DNA of 64,000 nt from an uncultured Anaeroplasmataceae bacterium (GTDB taxonomy: Bacteria; Bacillota_I; Bacilli_A; Acholeplasmatales; Anaeroplasmataceae). Below the pieces are notes generated by a model. It saw only the letters and a program-made list of their open reading frames with translations. It did not search any database and had not been told where the DNA came from. The stretch covers positions 51,496 to 115,495 of the forward strand of contig CALVBA010000001.1 of NCBI GenBank assembly GCA_944325695.1, in the 5' to 3' direction. Below are positions 27,179 to 35,458 of this stretch, piece by piece. Positions within the stretch are counted from its first letter, which is position 1, and each line of letters starts with the position of its first letter. The position numbers and the translations under genes are program-made.

Positions 27179-27327
27179 GTCTTGAAAGAGACATGGATAA
27201 TTATCTTTAGTTAAAATCCCTACATGAAGATAATTTAATCCCAAAACATATTATTATTCTCCCCCCTTATTAATAAAAACTACCCTATTTTATAAAGGAG
27301 CTACTTTTTAGCTCCTTTATTACTTTA
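27179..27327 (+). ncRNA. Predicted small RNA with C-rich single-stranded motifs
   Basis: A 353-base gap between serS and the two-component genes holds a compact RNA-like element with its own -10 box and terminator and no ORF. Hairpins are GTCT/AGAC at 27179-27192; AATTATCTT/AAGATAATT at 27199-27235 with ATCCCTA in its loop; and TTATTA/TAATAA at 27251-27276 with CTCCCCCC in its loop. Two further unpaired motifs, AATCCCA and TACCCTA, flank them. The 3' end is a ten-base stem AAAGGAGCTA/TAGCTCCTTT. Unpaired C-rich loops are typical of Firmicute small RNAs that pair with Shine-Dalgarno sequences. I recognise no named family. Confidence 0.65.
27292..27327 (+). terminator. Terminator of the predicted small RNA
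   Basis: Ten-base perfect stem AAAGGAGCTA/TAGCTCCTTT (27294-27318) with flanking AT pairs, followed by a broken T tract. Confidence 0.75.
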
Positions 27328-27363
27328 TTACTAGTTATAATATATTTTTTTTTGTAAAAATGA

Positions 27364-27369
27364 TATAAT
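27364..27369 (+). promoter_or_regulatory. -10 box of the two-component operon
   Basis: TATAAT after a TG, with the predicted start near 27376, 26 bases before the response regulator ATG. Confidence 0.55.
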
Positions 27370-27401
27370 AAAATAGATAATTTAATTCAAGGAGGCTTTT
27401 T

Positions 27402-28061
27402 ATGTATAAAATTTTTGTAGTAGAAGATGAGTTAGATTTAGCTAATTTACTTTGTAAATATTTAACAAATGAAGGTTATGAAGTAGAGCATTTTAAAACA
27501 GGAGAACAAGCTTTGCAAAAAATAGATGAAAATGTTGATTTATGGATTTTAGACATTATGCTTCCAGGTAGTGTTAGTGGGTATGATTTAATTAAAAAAA
27601 TTCGTGAGCTTAATCCTAAAAAACCAGTTATTTTTACTTCTGCCCGTGATCAAGATATTGATAAAATTATGGGATTAGAATTAGGTAGTGATGACTATGT
27701 TTCTAAACCTTATTCGTTACGTGAACTAATGTTACGTGTTCGTAATATTTTATCGCGTGTTTATACATCAAAGGTTGAAAATGTAATTGAATATAATAAT
27801 TACATCATTGATTTAGATAAAAGAATTGTTAAAGAAAATAATCAAATTATTAATCTTACTTCAAAAGAATATGATTTGTTATTATTCTTGGTAAAAAATC
27901 AGTCTAAAGCTTTTTCTCGTGATCAAATATTAAATAATGTTTGGGGGGAAGAGTATTTTGGAAGTGATCGGGTTGTTGATGATTTAATGCGTCGATTACG
28001 CTCAAAGATGGGAGATTTACGTGTCGAAACAATTTATGGATATGGATATCGTCTAGTATAA
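27402..28061 (+). CDS. OmpR/PhoB-family response regulator
   Basis: A 219-residue two-domain regulator. The receiver domain has the acidic pair EDE (residues 8-10), the phosphoacceptor D in DLWILDIMLP (about residue 50), the T/S of FTSAR and the K of YVSKPYS. The C-terminal winged helix (about 128-219) ends with VVDDLMRRLRSKMGD and TIYGYGYRLV, typical of the OmpR group. The Shine-Dalgarno is AAGGAGG. The histidine kinase gene follows two bases after the stop. The stimulus and targets are unknown. Confidence 0.95.
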   Translation: MYKIFVVEDELDLANLLCKYLTNEGYEVEHFKTGEQALQKIDENVDLWILDIMLPGSVSGYDLIKKIRELNPKKPVIFTSARDQDIDKIMGLELGSDDYVSKPYSLRELMLRVRNILSRVYTSKVENVIEYNNYIIDLDKRIVKENNQIINLTSKEYDLLLFLVKNQSKAFSRDQILNNVWGEEYFGSDRVVDDLMRRLRSKMGDLRVETIYGYGYRLV

Positions 28062-28062
28062 T

Positions 28063-29391
28063 ATGAAGAAGTTTACTTTAACTAAACAATTTATTTTTAT
28101 ATTTGTATTAGTTCTTTTTATTACTACATCTTTTTTTAGTACACTATTAATATCTAAACTATCAAAAGTAAGTGAAACCGTAAATTATGACCGTCTAGAG
28201 TTATTTATTGACACTACATCTCCTTTGTGGAATACTGATCCAAAACTTATGTTTGAAAAATATCAAAATAATTTTAATGAACAAGATTTTGGGTTTATTG
28301 TTGGAAGTAATACGAATGATTATTATGTAACCAATAATTTATTAAGTTACTTAAGACAAGATGAAATTCAAGAAATGGTTGATGATTTTCATCTTCATCA
28401 CAATTTTAGTCGTGAAAATGTTGTAAAACAACGTATGCCAAGCGAAAAAGGGATTATTTATGTCGTATTCTCTATTTCTTCTAATGGTAATTTTATTATT
28501 ACAAGTTCTAATAATACTTATGTTCGAAATTTAAAAAATACAACTGGATTTGATCTAATTAGTATCTTTTTTGTTGTTTTAATAATTGGAACATCGATTA
28601 TTGTTTGGTGGAGTAGAGATATTACAAAACGTATTCAAGCAATAAAAAAACATGTCGATGAAATGAATAATGATTCATATGCTGTAACTTATAAAGATGA
28701 AGGATTTGATGAAATTTCGTTGTTGTCAGATTCTATTGAAGAGATGCGTAAAACAATTCATGAAAACGAATCGACAAAGCAAGATATGTTACAAAATATA
28801 AGTCATGATTTTAAAACACCGATTGCTGTTATTAAATCTTATGCTGAAGCTATTAGCGATGGTGTTGAAGATGTTAAGTCGACAAGAATTATCATTGAAC
28901 AATGCGATTTATTAAGAAATAAGGTTGTCAAGTTATTACAATACAATAGATTAGAATACTTAACAAAAGATAAAGAATTTGAAGATGTTGCAATTAAAAG
29001 TATTATTAATGAAGTTGTAATGAATTACAAACATCGTGTTAATATTAATATTATTACTAAACTAGACGATTCTACATTTAAAGGATATCGAGAAAACTAT
29101 TATACGGTTATCGATAATATTTTAGATAATGCAACTAGATTTGCGAAGACTAAGATTGTAATCACGCTTAAATATAATATTTTACGCATTTATAATGATG
29201 GTGAACCGATTGATGAACAATTCTTAAATGCTAGTTTTAAACCATATGAAAAAGGTTCTAAAGGCCAATTTGGTTTAGGAATGAGTATTGTTAAACGTAC
29301 TTTAGATTTCTTTGATATGAAATTAGAGGTTCGTAATGAAGTTGTAGGGGTTACGTTCTTAATTAAAAGTAAAGATAACAATTTGATTTAG
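28063..29391 (+). CDS. Sensor histidine kinase
   Basis: A 442-residue membrane kinase. Helix 1 is at about residues 9-30, an extracytoplasmic sensor of about 130 residues follows, and helix 2 is at about 164-184. A HAMP linker leads to the dimerisation domain NISHDFKTPIAVIKSYAEAI with the phosphoacceptor His, and then the ATPase domain with N box NILDNATRFAK and G box GLGMSIVKRTLDFFD. It pairs with the upstream response regulator, two bases away. The sensor region is not recognised, so the signal is unknown. Confidence 0.93.
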   Translation: MKKFTLTKQFIFIFVLVLFITTSFFSTLLISKLSKVSETVNYDRLELFIDTTSPLWNTDPKLMFEKYQNNFNEQDFGFIVGSNTNDYYVTNNLLSYLRQDEIQEMVDDFHLHHNFSRENVVKQRMPSEKGIIYVVFSISSNGNFIITSSNNTYVRNLKNTTGFDLISIFFVVLIIGTSIIVWWSRDITKRIQAIKKHVDEMNNDSYAVTYKDEGFDEISLLSDSIEEMRKTIHENESTKQDMLQNISHDFKTPIAVIKSYAEAISDGVEDVKSTRIIIEQCDLLRNKVVKLLQYNRLEYLTKDKEFEDVAIKSIINEVVMNYKHRVNINIITKLDDSTFKGYRENYYTVIDNILDNATRFAKTKIVITLKYNILRIYNDGEPIDEQFLNASFKPYEKGSKGQFGLGMSIVKRTLDFFDMKLEVRNEVVGVTFLIKSKDNNLI

Positions 29392-29401
29392 GAGGGTTAT
29401 G

Positions 29402-30454
29402 ATGAAAAAAGAGTTCGCTATAAAAAAATATGATATTGCTGAATTAAAAGAATCAATCCGTGATTATACTGGTTTAGATGCAGGGAATATGAAAAAAACA
29501 GAATTATTTGATATGGTGTTATCTTTGACACGTGATTATGAAATATATGCATATTCGTTTGATAAAAGACATTTTGATGTTTTAAGACGTTTACGCAATG
29601 GGGAATCTATTTTGGTATCAAAAGTTGAAAAAAACATTAGAGAAGACTTGGTTTTGCATTATTTAATCAATTTTCGTAATCGTCGATTAGAGATTATTGA
29701 AACACAAGAACCTCTAATTGATGAGATATTGAATAATGAAAAACATCTCCTTCGCTGTAATTTAATTCTGTCTATTGCAATTGGGATGATCTATCACCAC
29801 GGGATTGTTCCATATGATAAGCTTATTCAGATGTTAAATAAAGCCGGAGTTAGCGATATTAATAGTATTAATGATGTCGCATTGGTTACGGATAAGGATT
29901 TTGTTGGATCAGATGTAATCTTTTATGATCATAAAAGAAATGTTATTAAATTAAGATCTTTTTTTAGTGATGAAGATGTTTATAGAGAAACACTAAATAT
30001 GTTAGAAATCGTACCATTTAAACTATTAGATGTTGAAGATTATATAGCTATTTATGATCATGGATATACGGATAGATTTCCTATTTTCCAAAAAATAAAA
30101 GATTTATTTTTCCCAAGTGTTAGATATTCAGTAGATAGTTTTATGTTTTTGGTTTCACGAACAATGTATTCGCAAAAACATACCCCTTTTGCTACCAACA
30201 TTATTAGATATGCCGAAGACCATTTTCAATGGAATGTTAAAGATGAATATTTTATTAACTATTGTGGAATGTTATTAGAAGCAGTATATGATAGTTTTAA
30301 AATTGCTCCATCTTGGAAGTATGTTGGTTATTCAGAAGTGGAGTTTATGGAAATACTTCGTTTACGTTATGATACTGGTATGGATGTAGATGAATTAGAA
30401 AGTGATTCAGAAGATTTATTTAATAAAAAAGAAAAAAACAATTTTACAAGTTAA
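29402..30454 (+). CDS. Protein of unknown function with a Rho-N/SAP-like N-terminus
   Basis: A 350-residue protein without membrane segments. Residues about 9-43 (YDIAELKESIRDYTGLDAGNMKKTELFDMVL, in outline) resemble the helix-turn-helix of Rho N-terminal or SAP-type nucleic-acid-binding motifs. The rest is mostly helical and unknown, with an acidic tail (DVDELESDSEDLF). The ATG at 29402 is six bases after GGAGG; an in-frame ATG at 29399 is closer. It lies eleven bases after the histidine kinase and before the terminator, so it is the third gene of that operon and may be its output partner, by inference. Confidence 0.6.
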   Translation: MKKEFAIKKYDIAELKESIRDYTGLDAGNMKKTELFDMVLSLTRDYEIYAYSFDKRHFDVLRRLRNGESILVSKVEKNIREDLVLHYLINFRNRRLEIIETQEPLIDEILNNEKHLLRCNLILSIAIGMIYHHGIVPYDKLIQMLNKAGVSDINSINDVALVTDKDFVGSDVIFYDHKRNVIKLRSFFSDEDVYRETLNMLEIVPFKLLDVEDYIAIYDHGYTDRFPIFQKIKDLFFPSVRYSVDSFMFLVSRTMYSQKHTPFATNIIRYAEDHFQWNVKDEYFINYCGMLLEAVYDSFKIAPSWKYVGYSEVEFMEILRLRYDTGMDVDELESDSEDLFNKKEKNNFTS

Positions 30455-30509
30455 AACACCTTTTTGAATAATTTAATAAAACCTCGTCAAGTTAGATAAA
30501 ATGAAAAAT

Positions 30510-30540
30510 AAGGACAATCCGATTATGGTTTGTCCTTTTA
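30510..30540 (+). terminator. Terminator of the two-component operon
   Basis: Stem AAGGACAA plus CC against GG plus TTGTCCTT, with a short loop, then a TTTTA tail. Confidence 0.75.
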
Positions 30541-30618
30541 AATTGTTTTAATTATCTACATAAAAATTGATAAATATTCTTTAATTAATCAACTTATTAA
30601 ATTGATTCAATAAGTCAT

Positions 30619-31026
30619 TTATTTTTGATTTAGTTTTTTAGAGTAAAGTAACATGAAAAAAACACCATATGTTGCAAGAATACCGACTAAGTAAAACATG
30701 AAGAAGAAATCAATACTTGTAAGCAAAACAAAAACTAAAAATAATAAAGAAACACCAATATTTATTAAACTATGAATGATTAATTTTTTGTGGTATGGGA
30801 TTTGTAAAAACTTATGTTTAGTAATCTCATCTTCAATTTTAGTAATAGATGGAATGGAAATAAAACAAAATACAATCGCAAAAATTAAAATATCAGTTGA
30901 TAATTCATAATATTTAGATCCCACATTGTTATTTAAAAAGTAAAAGTATGATGGGATAATTAAAATTAAAAATACAATCGCAATACAAATTTTATAAATC
31001 TTATCAATCTTATTTTTTTTAATCAT
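30619..31026 (-). CDS. Small polytopic membrane protein of unknown function
   Basis: A 135-residue protein with four hydrophobic segments (about residues 10-29, 40-60, 83-103 and 105-125) separated by charged loops, including an ITKIEDEITKHKF loop. No family is recognised. ATG follows GGAGGTATACC. It stands alone on the minus strand, between two oppositely placed units, and the next minus-strand gene upstream ends 85 bases away on its far side. Confidence 0.6.
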   Translation of the reverse strand: MIKKNKIDKIYKICIAIVFLILIIPSYFYFLNNNVGSKYYELSTDILIFAIVFCFISIPSITKIEDEITKHKFLQIPYHKKLIIHSLINIGVSLLFLVFVLLTSIDFFFMFYLVGILATYGVFFMLLYSKKLNQK

Positions 31027-31110
31027 GGTATACCTCCAATATAGTAAGTCATATTTATATCATATCACATTTTCATTTTTTTAACAGTATTATCCAAAAA
31101 TATTCTATTT

Positions 31111-33423
31111 TTAATTATTTTGTATACTAAAAAATGTTTTTATAGTTTCTTCATATTGTTCAATATCATTACAAATTTTGAAATTGTTAAAACTACTTGG
31201 AGCTAAATTTTGGTATTTTCTTGTTAAATACCGATCATCTAATAAAATTACAACTCCAAAATCGTCTTCACTACGAATTACTCTTCCAGCAGCTTGTACA
31301 ACTTTAGCATATCCAGGAAAAGTATAAGTATAATCAAATCCTTGGTTATTTTTATTAAAGTGATTTTTAAATAGATTGTTGCGATAATTCAAAACAGGTA
31401 AGCCAACACCGACGATAATACATCCCATAATAGAGTTATTTTCAAAATCGAGACCTTCACTAAAAGAACCACCTAAGACAAAGAAACCAACTTTTGCTTC
31501 TTTAATAGAATTAAATTGTTTAAAAATATCCTTTTTACTGCTTTCATCCATTTCTTTTTCTTGTATATATATATTATAATCCCCTTTAGGCATTGCTTTA
31601 TAAACATTTAACATGTATTCATACGATGGGAAAAAGACCATATAATTGCCTTCTTTAAGATTGATTAAACTTAAAATGCTTTCGATGACAATAGGAATAG
31701 TTTTATTACGATCTTGATATTTGGTTGAGATTGGACGGCACAAAACAAGTTGTTTTTGACAATCAAATGGATAATTAATAATAATACTACTACCAACTCC
31801 TTGACTAAGTAAATCTTTGTAGTAGTGTATAGGAGTTAAAGTAGCACTAAAGAAAATTGTTCCATAACATTTATCAAGTACACGCTTAATAAATTTAGCA
31901 GCATCTAAACATTGAATGTTAAAGAATAATTTTGGTTCTTTTTCGATAATAAAAATGAAATCATTATCGAAGAAAGTAGCGATTTTTAAAAAACTTTTAA
32001 TTTTAAAATAGATTTCTAAAATAGAATCTTTATTTAAAAAGTTTTGAACATTAATAAATAAATCTTCCAGATAATAAATTATTTTTTCGATACTGGAAAT
32101 TAAAATATTAGGAATTTCCTTTTCAGCAATAAAGTTATCTTCTATATCTTCAAAAAAAGTCAATTTATTAATTTCTTTTGCTAAAAACATTTGATACTTA
32201 CTCTCTTTACATAATTCTATTAATTTTTTTAAATCGTCATAATAAAGAATCTCTGAGTACATATCTCGACTTCTAGAAACCAGGTTGTGCGCTTCATCAA
32301 CAAGCAATTTTATCGCAAATTCATCGCTATCAAAATACCTAATTAAATGTGCTTGTGGATCAAAAGCGTAATTATAATCACAAATAACAATATCGGCATA
32401 ATAAGACATATGTAAACTAAACTCAAAAGGACAAATGACATGTTTAATCGCATAAGTTTTAATTACTTCATAGTCAAATACATCTTCATTAGCGTATAAA
32501 TCAAAAGTGGCATTCTTTAGTTTATTAAAAAATCCTTTTGCATATATACAAATATTAGGATCACATTTTTTTTCTTCGCATAAACATGCTTTATCTTTAG
32601 CCGTAATCTCGATAACTTTGCATTGTAAATTATTATTTAACAAAAGCCTAGAAGCTTTCAAAGCCACTTCTTTTAAGACATTTTTACTAGTTAAATAAAA
32701 TAGTTTTTCCTCTTTTTTAGTAATTGTTTTTAATGTTGAAAATAAACTAGCCATTGTCTTTCCAATACCTGTTGGAGCTAATGCATATAAAATTTCGTTT
32801 CTAATCATTGTTTGATAAATGGCTTTCATAAAATCTCTTTGGCCTTTACGATAATTCTTAAAAGGAAAGACAAGTGATTTAATACTATTAATTTTTAAAG
32901 TTAGAGCATTATCTAAATGCATATAAAAATCGACATATTCTTGAATACTTTTTAAATAAAAATCTCGTAGTTCATTAAAACTTTTAATTAAAGTAAATAC
33001 TTTTTGTTTACTAATATCGTGTAAAGAAACATACATTAAACGAATTGTTATTTCATCTAATTTTTGGTCAAAAGAATAAATATAAGCATAAAACATTAGT
33101 TGAGCTAAATATTCTTTATGGAAATCTAGAGTGATATCGTCTAAATTGGTGTATGTTGTTTTGATTTCTAGAAGAATAATTTTTCCATCTTCGTGTAAAA
33201 CGCCATCAATATAGCCGTTAACTGTAATACTGTAATTTTCCGTTTGAACTGTATTTTTAACATAATATTCTTTAATGTCATCGACTTTAAATTGTTTTTG
33301 AATTGCAAGATGTGCATTTTTTCCATCTAATAAATTGGAATTTATGGAAAATTCACTTGTTAAATCACCACTACTATATAAAAAATTGACTACCGTTTTA
33401 ACAGATACTTTAAATTCTTTCAT
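31111..33423 (-). CDS. XPD/DinG-like helicase with N-terminal RecB/Cas4-like nuclease domain
   Basis: A 770-residue superfamily 2 helicase. The N-terminus has GVLHEDGKIILLEIKTT, a PD-(D/E)xK-type motif seen in RecB and Cas4 nucleases. The helicase part has Walker A APTGIGKTMASLF, a four-cysteine iron-sulfur region (ACLCEEKKCDPNICIYAKG and the later VICPFEF), the DEAH box LLVDEAHNL, motif III FFSATLTP, and motif VI QAAGRVIRSEDDFG. These enzymes open DNA ends or resolve secondary structures. ATG 33423 sits seven bases after AAGG; ATG 33426 and a GTG-rich upstream frame are alternatives. The fusion is common in Firmicutes but its pathway is uncertain. Confidence 0.85.
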   Translation of the reverse strand: MKEFKVSVKTVVNFLYSSGDLTSEFSINSNLLDGKNAHLAIQKQFKVDDIKEYYVKNTVQTENYSITVNGYIDGVLHEDGKIILLEIKTTYTNLDDITLDFHKEYLAQLMFYAYIYSFDQKLDEITIRLMYVSLHDISKQKVFTLIKSFNELRDFYLKSIQEYVDFYMHLDNALTLKINSIKSLVFPFKNYRKGQRDFMKAIYQTMIRNEILYALAPTGIGKTMASLFSTLKTITKKEEKLFYLTSKNVLKEVALKASRLLLNNNLQCKVIEITAKDKACLCEEKKCDPNICIYAKGFFNKLKNATFDLYANEDVFDYEVIKTYAIKHVICPFEFSLHMSYYADIVICDYNYAFDPQAHLIRYFDSDEFAIKLLVDEAHNLVSRSRDMYSEILYYDDLKKLIELCKESKYQMFLAKEINKLTFFEDIEDNFIAEKEIPNILISSIEKIIYYLEDLFINVQNFLNKDSILEIYFKIKSFLKIATFFDNDFIFIIEKEPKLFFNIQCLDAAKFIKRVLDKCYGTIFFSATLTPIHYYKDLLSQGVGSSIIINYPFDCQKQLVLCRPISTKYQDRNKTIPIVIESILSLINLKEGNYMVFFPSYEYMLNVYKAMPKGDYNIYIQEKEMDESSKKDIFKQFNSIKEAKVGFFVLGGSFSEGLDFENNSIMGCIIVGVGLPVLNYRNNLFKNHFNKNNQGFDYTYTFPGYAKVVQAAGRVIRSEDDFGVVILLDDRYLTRKYQNLAPSSFNNFKICNDIEQYEETIKTFFSIQNN

Positions 33424-33446
33424 CATCTCACCTTTTTTAATCAAAA

Positions 33447-33481
33447 TGAAAAAAGGCTATATTTAGCTATAATAGCCTTTT
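33447..33481 (-). terminator. Terminator of the HIT gene (minus strand)
   Basis: A perfect ten-base stem AAAAGGCTAT/ATAGCCTTTT with an eleven-base loop. On the minus strand it runs into TTTTTTCATTTT and separates the HIT gene from the helicase. Confidence 0.85.
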
Positions 33482-33492
33482 ATAACCTTTTG

Positions 33493-33897
33493 TTAAATAC
33501 TTTTTTTAATCTCTTTTTGAATTGCTTTTAAATCATATAAATCAGAGTGATCAACTGACTCAATTTTTAAATCATCATTTTCATATCTAGGAATTACGTG
33601 AACGTGATAATGCATCACTGTTTGACCTGCTTTAGGTTCATTATTTTGGATAATATTAAAACCTTTGATATCTGAATATGTTTTTTTAAGCATTAGAGCA
33701 ATTTTTTTAGCGATAACATGTATATGACTTAAAACTTCGTCTTCAATTTCATAAATATTAGAAAAATGCTTTTTACTTATTATTAGTGTATGCCCTTTTG
33801 TTGCTTGTGAAATATCAAGAATTGCTATACAAAAATCGTCTTCATAAATTTTTGATGAAGGAATTTCATTGTTTAAAATCTTACAAAATATACACAT
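33493..33897 (-). CDS. hit: HIT family nucleotide hydrolase/transferase
   Basis: A 134-residue protein with the histidine triad HYHVHVIPR (about residues 97-105), the family name motif, and an N-terminal CIFCKILNNEIPSSKIYED zinc-type CxxC block seen in many bacterial HIT proteins. HIT enzymes hydrolyse adenylated or guanylated small molecules such as AppA or adenosine phosphoramidate. AAAAGGAG precedes ATG. The natural substrate in this organism is unknown. Confidence 0.93.
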   Translation of the reverse strand: MCIFCKILNNEIPSSKIYEDDFCIAILDISQATKGHTLIISKKHFSNIYEIEDEVLSHIHVIAKKIALMLKKTYSDIKGFNIIQNNEPKAGQTVMHYHVHVIPRYENDDLKIESVDHSDLYDLKAIQKEIKKSI

Positions 33898-33952
33898 ATT
33901 AATACTCCTTTTACTGTAATTATTATATTTTTATTATATCATAACTAAAATG

Positions 33953-33976
33953 AAAAAAGACAATATTATTGTCCTT
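33953..33976 (-). terminator. Terminator overlapping the gerQ stop (minus strand)
   Basis: GACAAT/ATTGTC (33959-33973) with a three-base loop, followed on the minus strand by TTTTTT. It overlaps the gerQ stop codon at 33966. Confidence 0.65.
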
Positions 33977-34316
33977 TTGCATCGCGGTGCGGATAAAAGT
34001 AATTAATTTCTTCGTCAAATGTGATGTAATCTAAATAAATTGTTAGAAGTAAATAACGCATGTTGGAATTTGGATCACTAATAATAATATGATCTTTACC
34101 AGCAGCTTCTAAAATTCCTTTAAAAACTTTTGAACCCCATTGACTATTTTCAAAGTTCATGTAAATTGAAACCATTTTACCTAAGTTTAATCGTAAGATA
34201 TTTTCAATATAACTTGTTTCATCTAATAATTTAGTATTACTTTGTGGCATTTGATTAGGAAACATTTGTTGATAGGGGTTAAAAACACCCGTGTTGGGAA
34301 ATCCATAAAATTGCAT
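33966..34316 (-). CDS. gerQ: Spore coat protein GerQ
   Basis: A 116-residue spore coat protein. The N-terminus is Gly, Pro, Asn and Gln rich (MQFYGFPNTGVFNPYQQMFP), followed by a compact domain with ENILRLNLGKMVSIYMNFENSQ, KVFKGILEAAGKDHIIISDP and YLLLTIYLDYITFDEEINYFYP, which match GerQ. In Bacillus, GerQ is needed for the germination hydrolase CwlJ to stay in the coat and is cross-linked by a transglutaminase. ATG at 34316 is eight bases after GGAG; an in-frame ATG at 34322 is only two bases away. It follows cwlJ in the same unit, as in Bacillus. Confidence 0.9.
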   Translation of the reverse strand: MQFYGFPNTGVFNPYQQMFPNQMPQSNTKLLDETSYIENILRLNLGKMVSIYMNFENSQWGSKVFKGILEAAGKDHIIISDPNSNMRYLLLTIYLDYITFDEEINYFYPHRDAKGQ

Positions 34317-34328
34317 ATTCATCTCTCC

Positions 34329-34748
34329 TTAATAACAACTTTCTTGATCGTTTGGACTGTAGAAGCAGTGCGCCTTATAGCGTCCAGAATTGTATTGTCC
34401 CCACCAAGTTGGCATACAATCATCTTCATAGGCATTGTAAAACCAAAGGGAATAAGTAGCTGGTGTAAAGCGTTCGCCATTAATTACTCTTCTCGCTAAA
34501 GCGATATCTTGTGAACGGGCAGCTTGATAGAAATAGCCATATTGAGTTGCTTCAAATCCACCTGGTGATTGAAAGACCATTCTCTCAATTGTATTAATAT
34601 CGACGAAATCTAAACATTGAGCACGAACTCGATTGATTCCGACATTCCCAACCATCAACATTCCTAATTGGCCTTCACTTTCAGCTTCTGCACGCATTAG
34701 TCGAGCTAAGAGCTTTACTTCAGCTTCGGTATGTTTAACAACTGCCAA
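34329..34748 (-). CDS. cwlJ: Spore cortex-lytic hydrolase CwlJ
   Basis: A 139-residue SleB/CwlJ-family cell wall hydrolase that digests spore cortex peptidoglycan during germination. It has EVKLLARLMRAEAESEGQLGMLMVGNVGINR with the conserved catalytic Glu, GFEATQYGYFYQAARSQDIALARRVINGE and FYNAYEDDCMPTWWGQYNSGRYKAHCFYSP. The frame reaches 34796, but TTG at 34748 follows AGAGGTGAT three bases away, and from there the length matches CwlJ of Bacillus (142). gerQ lies twelve bases downstream. A sigma-E-like promoter stands upstream. Confidence 0.92.
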   Translation of the reverse strand: MAVVKHTEAEVKLLARLMRAEAESEGQLGMLMVGNVGINRVRAQCLDFVDINTIERMVFQSPGGFEATQYGYFYQAARSQDIALARRVINGERFTPATYSLWFYNAYEDDCMPTWWGQYNSGRYKAHCFYSPNDQESCY

Positions 34749-34765
34749 TAAATCACCTCTAATAA

Positions 34766-34793
34766 AATGTATGTTATGCGTTAAAAAATATAC
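34766..34793 (-). promoter_or_regulatory. Sigma-E-like sporulation promoter of cwlJ-gerQ
   Basis: Read on the minus strand: GTATATT (34793-34787), a 13-base spacer, then CATACATT (34773-34766), which fits the mother-cell sigma-E -10 consensus CATACANT with a one-base difference in the -35. It lies about 18 bases before the TTG start. Confidence 0.6.
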
Positions 34794-34801
34794 CAAAAAT
34801 A

Positions 34802-34829
34802 TTGTCTTAATTAATTTATATGGTATAAT
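34802..34829 (+). promoter_or_regulatory. Sigma-A promoter of pduL
   Basis: TTGTCT (34802-34807), a 16-base spacer and TATAAT (34824-34829), 25 bases before the pduL ATG. Confidence 0.7.
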
Positions 34830-34854
34830 AAAAATGAAATGGAGATGAATTATA

Positions 34855-35439
34855 ATGAAAAAATTTGTACCTGTAGGAGTAAGTGCTCGTCATGCACATT
34901 TAAGCCAAAAGGATTTAGAAATTTTATTCGGAAAAGGATATGAATTAACAAAATTTAAAGATTTATCACAACCAGGACAATACGCTGCAAATGAAAAAAT
35001 TGATGTTGTTAGTTTAGATCCAAAAGGAAAAACAATTTCAGGAGTTCGTGTTTTAGGTCCAGTTCGTGGAGAAACACAAATCGAATTAGTGCGTAGTGAT
35101 GCAATTAAAAATAAATTTGTTGCACCAGTTCGTTCAAGTGGAGATATCGAAGGTTCAGGTGGATGTAAATTAGTTGGGCCTTGTGGTGAAGTAGTAATCG
35201 ATAAAGGTGTTATCGTTGCTGACAGACATATCCACTTCTCAGTAGAAGATGCTGAAGAATATGGTGTTAAAGATAAAGATGTAGTATCAGTTAAAGTTGA
35301 AGGTAAAAAAGGTGGAATCATGCATAATGTATTATGCCGTGTATCACCTAAATTCGCTTTAGATTTCCATATTGACACAGACGATGCTTGTGCATTTGAG
35401 TTAAGTAATGGTGATCAAGTAGAAATTATTAAAGAATAA
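34855..35439 (+). CDS. pduL: PduL-type phosphate acyltransferase
   Basis: A 194-residue enzyme that converts acyl-CoA (propionyl or acetyl) plus phosphate to acyl phosphate and CoA. Paired zinc-site histidine blocks are SARHAHLSQ (about residues 11-19) and ADRHIHFS (about 122-129), as in PduL. There is no microcompartment gene nearby and no obvious encapsulation peptide extension, so it is probably a cytoplasmic phosphotransacylase, supplying acetyl phosphate for ATP. It is a single-gene unit ended by a terminator. Confidence 0.9.
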   Translation: MKKFVPVGVSARHAHLSQKDLEILFGKGYELTKFKDLSQPGQYAANEKIDVVSLDPKGKTISGVRVLGPVRGETQIELVRSDAIKNKFVAPVRSSGDIEGSGGCKLVGPCGEVVIDKGVIVADRHIHFSVEDAEEYGVKDKDVVSVKVEGKKGGIMHNVLCRVSPKFALDFHIDTDDACAFELSNGDQVEIIKE

Positions 35440-35458
35440 CTATATATTCTTACATTTT

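Noticed and set aside
27179..27327. 6S RNA as an identity for the predicted small RNA
   Set aside because: The element is about 150 bases with C-rich loops and lacks the long central bubble flanked by paired arms that defines 6S RNA.
34890..35378. Long minus-strand ORF opposite pduL
   Set aside because: It is a codon-bias shadow of pduL with no Shine-Dalgarno and no recognisable motif.
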